DNA from: Isochrysis galbana
Taxonomy: Eukaryota > Haptophyta > Isochrysidales > Isochrysidaceae
Direction of reading: 5' to 3'
NCBI GenBank assembly: GCA_018136815.1
Contig: CM030940.1
Span: 4,662,454-4,726,453 of the forward strand
Length of the DNA: 64,000 nucleotides
The first letter of the stretch is position 1. Every line of letters begins with the position of its first letter. Below are positions 51,240-61,641 of the stretch, in pieces. A program made the position numbers and the translations under genes. The notes beneath the pieces were generated by a model, which made no database searches, was not told where the DNA came from, and worked only from the letters and a program-made list of their open reading frames with translations.

Positions 51240-53546
51240 ATGGCCTCCGCACTGCCGCCCACAGAGCAGCCTCTGCCTGCACGCCAGAGCAGCGGACGGG
51301 AGCGGCGGACGACGGTGCGCTCGGCCCTTCGCAACTCGCGCTCTACGCACGCGAGGACAGACTCGCACTATGCAGAGGCGATGATGGCGCTCGAGAGCCT
51401 CGCGAGTAGCGTAGAACAGCAGGTCCACGTGGCAGACCGGCTGGATGCCATCATCCTCGAGGGGATCGAGCAGCAGGAGGGGTGCTGCGACCGGGACTTG
51501 GGCCTCTCGCTTTCCGACGCAAAATCGCGCGCCGAGCGCACAGACTCGCCCAGCATCACCCGGCCGCTGCCGCCGGCGGGCTCAGCTGACTCGCTCTGCC
51601 AGCCGACCAATGGAGTGCGCATTGATGTCGAGGAGCACACGGCCACATCAGCCTGGCCCTCACAGCACATCGCCTGCAGCTGCCGGGTACTCTGTCAACA
51701 CCTCGTCCGCCGCCTGTTCGTCGAGCTCCTCGGCGCCCTCCTCATCCTCGCCAATCATATCGCCATCATAGCCGTCTTTGCGCCGCCACTTGTCGACCCT
51801 ACTCTTGCTGTGCACGATCACGCCAACGGCACCGAGGTGCTCAAATACGGCTTCGCCGACGACATGAAGGAATTGCGAGAGTCGATGGAAATCGATGTGC
51901 TGCGCGACGTGTGTCTCCTCATGATCCGCCCCTTCTATGCGCTCGCCATCGCCAGGCTGATCTCGCTTCTCCTCGGCTGCGGCGTGCGCTGTGGCCAACG
52001 GCTACTACCCGGGATCGCGCTCCTTGTCCTGAAGTCCCTCTTCGCTTACGGCTGCGCTCTGCCAGCGATGCTCTTTCCGGCGGTCTGCGGGGTCTTCCTC
52101 ACGCTCCCGGTGGACAAGCACGCGTGGCGCGCGCTCTTTTCCATCCATCTCTTCCTGCCGATGGCCATGTGGCTCATGTCCGCCGGCCTAAGCCTCGTGT
52201 TGCTTGACGCTGCGGTCCAGCTCTGGCAGGACCACCTCACGGTGCACCACTATGAGCAACGCACCCAGAGCGCGTACGAGCACCAGCGGGCCCTGCGTAA
52301 GATTGCTGCCGCCATCCGCTCTGCCGAGCGCAAGCAGCTGTTGCCAAGGGCCGACACTGCGGCTGACGCTCCAGGACGCGGCGGATCTGGGCACTTTGGC
52401 AGCGCGATGGCGGCGGCGCTACAAGCTCGCCTCGAATTCCTCACAGGTCCTCTCGACTTTGGCTCGGACATTGCCGAGGCCGCCACCATCGGGCAGGCTC
52501 GCAAGCGCGCAGCGCGCCTCTTCAGGTCCTTACTGCGGCAGCACCACCTCCGCGTGCCGCTCTCAGAGGACGGCGGCAGCGGCGAGCTCCCGCTCGCCGT
52601 CGACCGAGACGCGCTGCTCGCGTGGGCGTACCGCCACGACGAGAACATGCCACCGCGCCTCGCTGCCGAGCTCTTTCCGTACGGCCGGGCCGTAGACGCC
52701 GAGCACTTCATCAAAGTAGTTGAGCGCTCGTACAAGGAGCAACGGCTAATCACGGCGTCGGTCGCCTCATTCGATCGGCTGCATGCCTTCTTGCTCCATG
52801 GTCTGCAGGGCATCTGGGCCGTCGTTCTCCTGACCGTGCTGCTCATGCTTTGGGGCATCGACCTTCTGGCGTGGCTCCTGCCCATCGGCTCCACCCTGCT
52901 CGTCGTCTGCACCCTCGCTGGTGGTCTGACCACAGATGTGATGTCCTCCTTCTTCTTCGCCTATGTCACGCGCCCATATGACATTGGCGACCGTGTGTGT
53001 ATCGCATCTCCCGGCCACGAGTCGGCCCTCAAGTCTTTGATTGTGAAGGACGTCTTCCTGCTTCGTACCCACTTCATCACCGCCAACGGAGAGTCGATGA
53101 TGATCAACAACTCGGCCGTCAAAGGGATGGCGCTCACCAACTACTCGCGCTCGGGCAAGCTCACGCTGCTCGTAACCCTAATGGTGCCCGCGGCTACGCC
53201 ATCGGCAAAAATTGGCGAGCTCACTGACGCAATCACCGAGTACATCAAGGACAAGTCAAACGAGTGGTCCGACGTCATGCTCATGTTTGGCGACGCGATG
53301 CTTGACAAGGGCCACCTCATGCTCAACATATGGCCTACCTCTGTCTTTGAAGCGCACGAGGTTGTATCTATCTACTCGGCAAAGTCGCGGTTGCTGCGCT
53401 TCTGTCACGCCTACATGCAATTGGCAAACATCGAGTACATCGCGCCCGTTCAGCCATTCCGGGAGAGCCCGGCGCCTGGTGTGGAGCCGCGAGAGGGTGG
53501 CCGCAAGGACAGTATGTGGTCTCCACCGTTTGAGCGCAGCCAATAG
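51240..53546 (+). CDS. MscS-like mechanosensitive channel (MSL type)
   Basis: A single exon of 768 residues. The N-terminal 150 residues are cytosolic and polar. Four hydrophobic segments follow ('ELLGALLILANHIAIIAVF', 'YALAIARLISLLLGCG', 'LLPGIALLVLKSLFAYG', 'LFLPMAMWLMSAGLSLVLL'), then a large cytosolic loop. A final pair, 'IWAVVLLTVLLMLWGIDLL' and 'LPIGSTLLVVCTLAGGLTTD', leads to the MscS signature 'SSFFFAYVTRPYDIGDRVCI', 'LIVKDVFLLRTHFITANGE', 'MMINNSAVKGMALTNYSRS'. This layout (several TMs, loop, pore helix, beta domain) matches plant and fungal MSL channels, which release ions under membrane tension. The topology suggests plasma or internal membrane; no plastid transit peptide is obvious. 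Confidence 0.88.
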   Translation: MASALPPTEQPLPARQSSGRERRTTVRSALRNSRSTHARTDSHYAEAMMALESLASSVEQQVHVADRLDAIILEGIEQQEGCCDRDLGLSLSDAKSRAERTDSPSITRPLPPAGSADSLCQPTNGVRIDVEEHTATSAWPSQHIACSCRVLCQHLVRRLFVELLGALLILANHIAIIAVFAPPLVDPTLAVHDHANGTEVLKYGFADDMKELRESMEIDVLRDVCLLMIRPFYALAIARLISLLLGCGVRCGQRLLPGIALLVLKSLFAYGCALPAMLFPAVCGVFLTLPVDKHAWRALFSIHLFLPMAMWLMSAGLSLVLLDAAVQLWQDHLTVHHYEQRTQSAYEHQRALRKIAAAIRSAERKQLLPRADTAADAPGRGGSGHFGSAMAAALQARLEFLTGPLDFGSDIAEAATIGQARKRAARLFRSLLRQHHLRVPLSEDGGSGELPLAVDRDALLAWAYRHDENMPPRLAAELFPYGRAVDAEHFIKVVERSYKEQRLITASVASFDRLHAFLLHGLQGIWAVVLLTVLLMLWGIDLLAWLLPIGSTLLVVCTLAGGLTTDVMSSFFFAYVTRPYDIGDRVCIASPGHESALKSLIVKDVFLLRTHFITANGESMMINNSAVKGMALTNYSRSGKLTLLVTLMVPAATPSAKIGELTDAITEYIKDKSNEWSDVMLMFGDAMLDKGHLMLNIWPTSVFEAHEVVSIYSAKSRLLRFCHAYMQLANIEYIAPVQPFRESPAPGVEPREGGRKDSMWSPPFERSQ

Positions 53547-53667
53547 ATGCGAGGCGGGTTGGATAAGGGGCGCGAACGAAGACAAGCCGAGCAAGCCTGA
53601 GCTTGAGCACTCCTGGGCGGTGCTTTATGGTTCCGAGAGCCTCCCATCCTCAACATGGGAGATTCTA

Positions 53668-53845
53668 GAGCAAAAAAAAACATCTGAAGATTCAGGGCTA
53701 CGCGCCTTCTAGGGTCCCGGCATCTGCAGTACCTCCCTACTATCACCGCCCTTACGTCCCTTCACTCCACTTCTTCCCCTTCCCCCCTTCTTTCCTTTTT
53801 CTTTGGTTTCTAGGGTCCGGCCCAGGTGAACTACCTTGGGCCCGG
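53668..53845 (+). repeat. Family C repeat
   Basis: A-run plus 'CATCTGAAGATTCAGGGCTA', through the CTTCCCC... block to 'CTTTTTCTTTGGTTTCTAGG'. Sits 3' of the channel gene. Confidence 0.75.
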
Positions 53846-54179
53846 TTCAGAAAGTGTGGTCCATGCAGGCCTCTTGATTCAATCTTGTTGTGCTGATGTT
53901 TGATGTGGGATGCATAGCATGAGTAGATGCCTTTGCTGCTTTTGGAGCCTTTGGAGCTGAAGGTGTTTTTTGTTCATACGGTTCCATGAATGGTTGCGTG
54001 ATTGGGGTGTGCGAGTCGTTGTGTGCGTGTGCGTCGATTTAGCTTTGACTTGTGTCGACGGCTTGCGCGTCTTTCGGTAGCTGTCGAGAGCGCCCTCTAC
54101 GATGCGAGTGCTACCCCTAGATTGGAAGCCAGAGCGCGGGCCTTCGTCTCTGCTAGATGTGGGGGATATTGGGTTGAAA
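53846..54179. other. Intergenic between family C and family A copies
   Basis: No gene supported. Ends with 'GGATATTGGGTTGAAAAAAA', which recurs after the family A copy at 54934-54955 and may be a long target-site duplication. Confidence 0.55.
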
Positions 54180-54937
54180 AAAAAACCTTTTAATAGTCTT
54201 ACCGCACTCGCGGCGAATGGAACCACTACCCACTACAAGTAGCACGTAGCATACTCTCTACACCCCCATTCCCCGGCCCTTCTCCCCCCGCCATCAGGCG
54301 GCCCCCCCCGTTACACTACTAGGGGGATTGGGGTGGAGGGCTTAGATATGGTCCGGTGGCCCGCGCCCCCCCCCGGTGATCTTTCCCCCCCTTCCTCCTG
54401 TGTCTCCGAGTGGGCGGCCGACTCTGTCTCGTCTTATCCTGTAAACAGGCGCGAGACTTACCGATTTTCCGGTGGGCGGAGCTCTCGCTCGCGCCCACCC
54501 CCTTCTCCGCGCTCTCTCTCCCCTCTCCTGCGGCACGCGCGATGGCGCGCCCGCGGCAGGCCTCCAGCTGCCCCTGGCGACCCCTGGAGGCTCCTGGAGG
54601 CCAGCTCTGGGGGCAGAGGAGGCTGGGACTGGGCCCTGGCCTCCCTTGCCTCTCCCTCGCTGGCGCTCCCGAGCCTCTGGGGCCCCCACGCTGCACCTGT
54701 CTGCCTGTCGACCAGGGGGGGAGGGGGGGTTGGAGCATTGGGCTGGTCACGAGGGGCCAGGATGGGCGAATGGGGCGAGCCTGTGGGGAAGGGAGTGGGT
54801 CAGTAGGGCAGTGGCCTCCTGGCAAGCCATCAGGCATGCCAGGAGGATGGGTGGTTCCTCCCCCATGGCAGGGGAGGAGTGGAGAGAGGGGGGGGCTCGT
54901 GCCCCCCCATGGGTCAACCAAGTATAAACTTAGTTGG
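54180..54937 (+). repeat. Family A repeat, full-length copy
   Basis: The most complete copy. The 5' block (CTTTTAATAGTCTTACCGC) is shared with 25350 and 37136. The middle contains 'GCCAGCTCTGGGGGCAGAGG'. The 3' block ends 'ACCAAGTATAAACTTAGTT'. It is flanked by near-identical GGATATTGGGTTGAAAAAAA, implying target duplication of about 20 bases, as made by retrotransposition. Open frames inside are artefacts. Confidence 0.85.
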
Positions 54938-54955
54938 ATATTGGGTTGAAAAAAA

Positions 54956-55399
54956 AGGCGGTACATCTGAGGGTCAGAAGATTCTTTTCACGAGAGGGGG
55001 CGAAGATTTCCCGCGCCTTTCCCCCTCGCAATCCGAAGTGGGAGCGGAGCAATGGCGACCGACCCACCGTGACAGGCCGACCTTCGCCGCGCTCCAGCAA
55101 GAGCACGGCGGTGGTCAGCCCCCCCTTATCGCTGGTGTTCGGACTAAATGGTCAGGGAACACCAGTCGGCGGCCTCACCGGTGCTTCATGCCATCGCACT
55201 CGGGTGTTTCTTGCTTCGCACCTGCCCACGCAGCATGGCCGTCAGCCCCACCGCAACGCCCAATGTGACCCAGGCTGAGGTGATAGAGAATGGCCTTCCT
55301 ACACGGGCCTACACGGACAGCACACAAGATAATAGCAATGCGCTCCCGGCTAGCGGCTAGCACCTTAAGCACCCTGCCTGCGCACTCCAAACGCGCACT
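54956..55399. other. Intergenic, no supported gene
   Basis: Short frames on both strands without domains. Confidence 0.4.
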
Positions 55400-55747
55400 C
55401 AAGCTACAGAAACAGGACCTCAGCGCTTGAAACGCTGCTCGCGCAGGTATGGAGAGACAAAACTTGCCGCATGTGCAAGGCGGCTAACTGACGAATCTTC
55501 CACCCACCTAGGCGAATGCCCGAGGATAGTCACGATACTCGAAACGCTCGACAAACTGGCAAGGTACACCCCCCGAAGCGGTAGAAGCAGGGAAGAGGTA
55601 ATCGTAGATAACCTTTTCATGCACCCCGGGGGGAAAACACCGAGATCGCTCACCATACTCTACACTCTAGCATGGAGGTATATCTTAACAGACTTTTACA
55701 GGATACACTACGACGGCATTGAATCCTCGGAGGAATCAGTACGATAG
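55400..55747 (+). pseudogene. LINE ORF2 zinc-knuckle tail remnant
   Basis: One frame gives 'WRDKTCRMCKAAN' and the adjacent frame 'RLTDESSTHLGECPRIVTIL'. Joined, they form the CxxC...H...C knuckle with the T-DE-HL-EC spacing typical of the C-terminus of non-LTR retrotransposon ORF2. Downstream residues 'VDNLFMHPGGKTPRSLTILY' run to a stop at 55747. At least one frameshift separates the halves. Confidence 0.5.
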
Positions 55748-56134
55748 ACAGGTACACGACACCAAGCAAGGCACTACTATTTGCAAGTACGACAGACTCG
55801 GCTAGGACCGCCCAAGCAGGCATGGGCAGACAGCCGAAAAAAAGGATCGACATGAATGATATATACCCTTTGTTCACACTAGGTGCAAGAGGAAAGCTAG
55901 AACCAAGTTTGGAGCTACAAACGCTGACCACCTCGATGGGGGTGGCATATATAATTGCCGAGGGGCCCGACCCAGAACAAATCTGAGAAGAGATACACCT
56001 CGACTGGACATAAAGCCACTGAGACACACTAGCGGCCAGCACGGGCGAGAAGGACGAGTAAGCCCGTGACCCAACAGACACACGACGACACTTGACCAAC
56101 AACAGGCCTGCCCGGAACCCGCGCTTTGAACCAG
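55748..56134. other. Intergenic, no supported gene
   Basis: Between the LINE tail and an inverted family C copy. Nothing is recognised. Confidence 0.4.
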
Positions 56135-56302
56135 GCTCGTGGTAGAGCACCCGAGCCGACCCCCGGATACCGAAGACAAAGGAATGAAGGGGGGAAGGGG
56201 AGGAGGTGGAGGAAAGGGAAGTTAAGGGCGATGGAGTAGGGATGGGGAAGTACCCTAGTCTAGTAGGTGTGTAGCCCAGAATCTTCAGATGCTTTTTTTT
56301 TT
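56135..56302 (-). repeat. Family C repeat, inverted
   Basis: Reverse complement of the 44130 and 53668 copies: 'ACCGAAGACAAAGGAATGAA' through to 'GTAGCCCAGAATCTTCAGAT' and a T-run. Confidence 0.75.
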
Positions 56303-56677
56303 GAGAGACAAGGAGGGTCGGACGGCGCGCGATCACGCGGCATCGGGATGGGGGGTCGGTCAATTTGAAGGGTTGTTGAGCCAGCTGAAGTGTTGCTGAA
56401 TCAGCCAACTCCAGACCCCCTGCCCTTGGTGTACCCGGTGTGTTTTGGGGCTTTGGGGCGGCTTTGCCCTCAACAAACTACTTTCAAATAAGTTTCAAAA
56501 AGTTTCGTCTTTCGCCAAGGAGGTGGATGGAAGTGGGGGGAGGTCGGTAGAAGTCACGAGGTGGGGGGCGGCCAAGGGGAGGGGGGCAGTAGAAGTCACA
56601 AGTGCACAACGGGGACGGTAGATAGAAGTAGAAGTCCCGCGCCTTAACCTGAGGTTGATGCAGCCTCTCCCCCCCCC
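56303..56677. other. Intergenic; family D tip at 56645-56670
   Basis: No gene is supported. 'AACCTGAGGTTGATGCAGCC' is a degenerate inverted family D tip. Confidence 0.4.
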
Positions 56678-57214
56678 GGATGGGCCGTCAGGTCAAAGGC
56701 CGTCAGGTATCGGAGACCTTAGACTGATATCAGGACCTAACATCAGCCTAATATCAGGTAGGCACTAAGACTAATTGATGGCTCCATTCGCCATTCATTC
56801 GGCTGATGTCCCATAGTTGACGGAACGACACCTTACACCAGACACTAACGAAAACGTACAAACCAGAAACCAGCTCGTCCTCAAGCAAGGTTCATCGAGG
56901 ACCATCTCCATCCAACTATCCCAAGCTGCAAGCTCGCCCATCAAGGCAACACGGTTATTTAGACTCAAACTCCCACGGTCCACGGTCTTGCAACCCTAGG
57001 TCTTCGAGCAGCCCTCAACCTCTAAACCTAGTTCAACCCATTTACCATTTATTCCTACGTCGAATTTAAGTCAATTTCAATGCTAGCGTTTACCCTTGTA
57101 ATGCATAGTCACGTAGCCTGCGGCCCTTAGTATCAGGTATCCGGTCTAGAGGACCTAATATCATGATATCGACATCAGGACCTAATGACCTAATATAAGG
57201 CTGACGGCCCATCC
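56678..57214. mobile_element. 537-bp MITE-like element
   Basis: Tips GGATGGGCCGTCAG at 56678-56691 and the exact reverse complement at 57201-57214. Subterminal AT-rich motifs (CTAATATCAGG and CCTAATATCATG type) also mirror each other over about 90 bases. No coding capacity. The target duplication is unclear because the flanks are C-rich. Confidence 0.7.
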
Positions 57215-57597
57215 GGGCTTCCCCCCGCCTACATATGGCCGACACCTCAATGCGCCACCGATGCCAACCACCTGCTGAGATTCCGCATGGCACAAAAAAT
57301 ATTCTGTAAATGTAGATCCCTACCCACTTACCATATGACGTATTATACCAAGCTTCCGTGGCTTGCTGTAGGTGGTCTCCGTTGCTCCATTGCCGTCGAG
57401 GGCTGCGGACCCACAGCACTAAGGTTATACTCACACAACAAGAAAACTTTGGCGCGCGCTCTCTCTCTCTCTCTCCCCCCCCCACCCCCCACCCCCCACC
57501 CCTCTCCGCCCCCTGCCTCCCCCTCCCCCACCGCCCTCCCCCCCCCCCCTTCCCGCCACCTCGCTCCCTCCTCTTCCCATCTCTACACACAGCCGCG
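57215..57597. promoter_or_regulatory. Upstream region of the TPR gene
   Basis: 57400-57450 ('CCACAGCACTAAGGTTATAC') is the inverted match of 335-380. A (CT)6 tract and C-runs (57457-57550) follow up to the ATG. A short core motif, CTAAGGTTATA, recurs inverted near 7585. Confidence 0.4.
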
Positions 57598-60115
57598 ATG
57601 GACTCGGCTCTACTGAACCCCTCGGCCGAGCTGGGCTCTCTCATGCAGGTGGGCTGCAGCAGCCGCGGAGGAAGGAAGGCTACAGAGGGGGGTTGCCATC
57701 CATGAGGCTTTACTCTATGGATGGAGCCTCATGGATGGAGGCAGTGAGAAGTAAGGGAGGGAGTGCGGGAGGAGGAGGGGTGTGGGGGAGGAGGAGGGAG
57801 TGGGGAAGGAGAAGGGGTGTGGGGGAGGAGGAGGGAAGGGGAGGAGGAGGAGAGAAGCGTGGGCGAGCAAGATGCTGAGTGGGAGGAAGGGGATGGGAGG
57901 TGTGGACGGGCACGATGGGCAGCAGGAGAAGGGAGAGAGGATGAAGAAGAGGGTAGAAGAGATTGGAATGAGTGTGCCATTTGAGCGGATCTTCATTGCA
58001 GATCAAGGAGCCAGCAGGCACAATGAGCGGCGTGCTCTCTTCCTCTCTATCTCTCCCTCTAGTTCTCTCGCATGCGCTGTCCCCTGCGTTCAGCAGCGCT
58101 TCGTCCCGGTCACACACGGATGCGCGCACACTCGGGCACTGCTTCTGAGAATGGTGCTGCGCTGGCGATCTATGCTCATGGACCACCCCCACGGACTCAG
58201 CCTTGAGGGCAAGGAGAGTTGTGGTCCCTCAATTGGCGCTTTGTCGGCTGCCCGCTCCTCGGCATGCATTTTCCATGTAGTTTCTCTGCCTTACAGTGCC
58301 TTCTCAAGTCGATCACTACCCGGAACCCGGCCTTCACTGGCGCCGCGCCCCTCACGTCGCAGCAAGCTATCAAGCTCAAGGGAGCGCAAATGGAACAGCA
58401 ACGGCGTGTCTTCGACTCGTGGCCTGCTTTCTACCAGAACACGCTCTTCATGAATGGCAGGGTGCTTGAGCTGCGCGATATGGCGGTCGCAGAGAGGCTA
58501 GTGCATGCGCGAGCCCTGAAGGATGAGGGCAACGATCGCTTCCGCCAGCAGGACTTCTCCGCTGCCGTCAGCCTATACGAGAAGGCGGCTGGTATTTTCC
58601 GGTACGCCAAGAACAAGGACCCGAACTGGAGGAAACGGGGCGTTCGTGACGAGACGATCGAGGAAGTGGATGAGCGTGGCGAGCCTGGGAGCGATGTGCA
58701 TGAGCAGGTGACGTCGCTGCTCGTCTCGTGCTACAGCAACCTGGCTGCTGCCTACCTCGGACGCGCTGTGCTGCCTCGTGACGCCGAGCATGCCTCAGAG
58801 CTCTCAGGGACTACTTCAGATGGTGACTACGCACTGTGCGTCGCCGCCTGCACCACTGTCCTAAGCCTCGATCCTTTTAGCATCAAAGCCTTATACCGGC
58901 GCGCACGTGCACGCATCGAGCCGTTATCGGCAGGCACGGATGCGGTAGACGCCGCTATCCGCGACCTTACCGAAGCGGCACGGATCTCGCCCGACGACAG
59001 ATCCGTGCGCGAGCTGCTGAGTAAGCTAAAGACCGAGAAGGCTGTGCAGCGCGAGGCCGACACGAGCACGTTTGCTCGCATGTTTGGCAGGGCGGAGGGC
59101 TCAGGGTCCAAGGGTTTGGCGGACGACACCTGTAGGGGACGTGCCGACCGCCGTGTGCCGGGTTCATCAAGTCTTGAAGGAGATGGCAAGGGCGCTGACT
59201 GTAGCTGGCCCGCACGTGATGGCGAGGAGCGCGCCAATTTCAGCCGTCAGGGGGATGCTGACCGCACGCCAAACCTTAAGGAGCTCGAGGCGGACGTCGA
59301 GCAAGCTGCAGCTGTGGCCCAGATGCTGCGTTCCAGGGGACAGCAGCAGGCGGCCAAAGAGATCCAGGCGCGCGTGAAGGAGCGGCGGCGACAACTTGCC
59401 ATATATAGACGGGCTGAAGCGGCGCGGGCGAAGCGCGGCACGTCACGCATCGACTTCCGTAATCCGACGGCCAAACAGCGCGAGGACGCGAGAAGGCGAG
59501 GTGTGCTGCTGCACCTCAGCTGAAGGATAAACCGGCTCGCCCCATCCACTTACTCCACTCAACATCATGCATCACACCATGCATCAGCTCTCCCAAACAT
59601 CTTCGCCCTGCGTTGGCGCCAGGCATAAGCCTCATCTGGTCGGCGTCTTTCGGTCCCGGCCACAATATGCTTCGCACATGTAGCCTGCACCGACTTGGTC
59701 CCCATGCGCTGCAGGGATCGACCTCGACGATCCTCTTGTTTTGGAGGAGCTAGAGCGCCTACAGCGCGAGACGCCGCCCGAATTGCCGCCCTCCTCTTGC
59801 CGGCCGGTACGTCACCGCTCCGCTCGCCCGCCACCTCCCGATATCCACGCCATTCCGCTCTCTGAGATCAAAAGGAGGCTCGACGATCTAGGTGTGGATC
59901 GGTCGAGCATTTCGGACGGCGATCGGGCGGAGCTTGAAGTGCTTCTCCTCTCGCAATACTCTGTGGCCCGGAGCTCTGCCGGGCCAACTGTAGACTTAGT
60001 GAACTATGAGCATTCTTCTTTGTGCGAAGAAAGCGATGAGATCGAGGAGAGCGACGCTCTTAGCAGGGGCGGGGGTCTCCGAGCGGCACTTGGAGAATTT
60101 TGCATAATCTTCTAA
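57598..60115 (+). CDS. TPR co-chaperone-like protein with SAP-like C-terminus
   Basis: Exons 57598-57648, 58297-59500 and 59715-60115; junction phases 0 and 1 fit exactly, giving 551 residues. The N-terminal part has 'FDSWPAFYQNTLFMNGRVLE', then TPRs: 'ARALKDEGNDRFRQQDFSAA', 'LLVSCYSNLAAAYLGRAVLP', 'LSLDPFSIKALYRRARARIE' and 'DAAIRDLTEAARISPDD'. This three-TPR arrangement resembles protist Hsp90/Hsp70-binding co-chaperones. A charged helix follows ('EIQARVKERRRQLAIYRRAE'), then 'GIDLDDPLVLEELERLQRE' across the last intron. The end has an 'IPLSEIKRRLDDLGVDRSS' SAP/MANF-C-like motif, then acidic residues. Reading through the second donor would stop after 'LLHLS'; the spliced form is preferred because phase and sequence continue cleanly. 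Confidence 0.75.
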
Positions 60116-60506
60116 CTTACCAGCTCTATAGAGTACGGACCGCGCTGGTGTTGATGTTAATGCGTCATACGCACGTTCCACGGTGCTCACGTTAATAACA
60201 TCTTGAATAAGATGCAGGCGACCGTTTCGCAAATCCCAAGCCTATGTAGGGTGACCCTTGACAGCGCCCTTGCCCCCCCCCCCCCCCCACTCCTTTGTCT
60301 TCAGTCGCTCAACTATCGTGAAAACGATAGGGTCATGGAGCACGCGCCGCCCCCCCCCCCCTCCCCGCCCCCCGCCGCCCTCCCGGAACCCGCCGCCTAA
60401 ACCGGGCCCAATGTCCAATGTAGCGAGTAGCGCCCATGGGGCGTACTAGGGGTAGGCACGAATATCAACGACATATCGTCAAACATATTTATATTTGGCG
60501 CGTTCA
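60116..60506. other. Intergenic, C-runs
   Basis: C-runs at 60272-60289 and 60350-60362. 'CACTCCTTTGTCTTCAGTCG' is a weak family C-like fragment. No gene. Confidence 0.4.
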
Positions 60507-60680
60507 ACTAAGTTTATACTTGGTTCGCCCATGGGGGGCACGAGCCCCCTCTCTCTCCACTCCTCCCCTGCCGCGGGGGAGGAACCACCCATCCTCCTGG
60601 CATGCCTGATGGGCCTTGCCAGGAGGCCACTGCCCTGCTGACCCACTCTCCCACTGACAGGCACGCCTGAGAGGGTGCAA
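60507..60680 (-). repeat. Family A repeat, 3' part, inverted
   Basis: Starts AACTAAGTTTATACTTGGT and runs through CCACTCCTCCCCTGCCG and GGCATGCCTGATGGGC, the reverse complement of 54780-54937. A family D tip adjoins it at 60668-60705. Confidence 0.8.
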
Positions 60681-61004
60681 CCTCAGGTTTGGTTGTTTTT
60701 TTCGCAAGTGCCCCCCGTGTGGACGGTATAAGTTCTACTTAAAGGACCCCCTTATTACAGTACAAACGTGCAGCAGACTGGGGCGAAATGCGTCCTGGAG
60801 TCTCGTGGGGAATCGCTTGCCTTTTGCTTTGCAGCAAACGGCGTTGAAACCGTGTGAAGTCTTTCTTCAGACGTCGCCATCCGCCCGGTGTGCTGGCTAT
60901 GGGCGTGCAAGGGCGGACGTCGGCAGTCTGACGCCCACGTGGTTGCATTCTTCAACTCGGGCAGCGGGCATGGTTGCATTCTTCAACAAGGGCGGGATGA
61001 TCGT

Positions 61005-61095
61005 TCAAGGTGTGACACAAAAGGGAACCACATGGTGGGTGTGACAAAAAAGGGAACCACATGGTGGGTGTGACAAAAAGGGAACCTCGAGTTGT
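61005..61095. repeat. 29-bp tandem repeat
   Basis: Three units beginning GTGACA(A/C)AAAAGGGAACC; the first two continue ACATGGTGGGT, the third CTCGAGTTG. The third form recurs at 62063-62089, so GTGACAAAAAAGGGAACCTC brackets the two-TM gene pair. Confidence 0.8.
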
Positions 61096-61098
61096 TCA

Positions 61099-61304
61099 TG
61101 CGCGCGGCCAACGTTGCCTTCGCTTCGTCGGTGAGCAGCAGAAAGGCGCCACACCTTAAATTTCCACAATAGAAAGAAAAGCAGTGTTCATGTTCATTTC
61201 TTTTTGCGCGCGGCCAACGTTGCCTTCGCTTCGTCGGTGAGCAGCATCTTGTCTGTTTTGGAAAGGCGCTACACCTTAAATTTCCACAATAGAAAGAAAA
61301 GCAG
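61099..61304. repeat. Local tandem duplication, about 100 bp
   Basis: 'GCGCGGCCAACGTTGCCTTC' and 'CACCTTAAATTTCCACAATA' occur in both copies (61103-61185 and 61209-61304); the second has an extra 15-base segment. The 61269-61304 end of the second copy overlaps the C-terminal codons of the minus-strand two-TM gene. Confidence 0.85.
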
Positions 61305-61487
61305 CAGGGTCAGTGCGACTCCCACTCCAGCTCCAATTCCGATTCCTTTAAGCGCACCCATCGCCCCGAATGCAAGTATGGCTGATCCCACGATAATGAA
61401 TAAGGACCAGGCAAAAATGGGAGCTATTAATTTCTTTAGTTCCTCCACCTCATATTCACCACGCTCATAGTGTATGTATACCAACAT
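61269..61487 (-). CDS. Small two-TM protein
   Basis: 72 residues. 'MLVYIHYERGEYEVEELKKL' is followed by a helix 'IFAWSLFIIVGSAILAFGAM', a short Gly-rich turn and a second helix 'GIGAGVGVALTLLLFFLLWK'. It resembles in plan and tail (LL..LLWK) the plus-strand protein 155 bases away, so the two are probably paralogues. Codon use is noticeably less GC-biased than the conserved genes in this window, which hints at transfer or a mobile or viral source. No family is recognised. Confidence 0.5.
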   Translation of the reverse strand: MLVYIHYERGEYEVEELKKLIAPIFAWSLFIIVGSAILAFGAMGALKGIGIGAGVGVALTLLLFFLLWKFKV

Positions 61488-61641
61488 GACGTTCCCTTGT
61501 TGTTATGCAAGAAAAAAGTTATTCACGCTCGGGGAAGCGTGTCCTAGTTAGGGGCCAAGTTGAGGCGCAAACTAGGAGGGAGGCGAGGGCGCCCCCGTCA
61601 ATGACACAATCTCAAAAAAAAATTACTTTGCATACTGTAAG

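Noticed and set aside
54319-54966. Long ORFs in both strands at 54.3-54.9 kb and 62.0-62.5 kb
   Set aside because: Same repeat family A sequence in direct and inverted copies; not conserved as protein.
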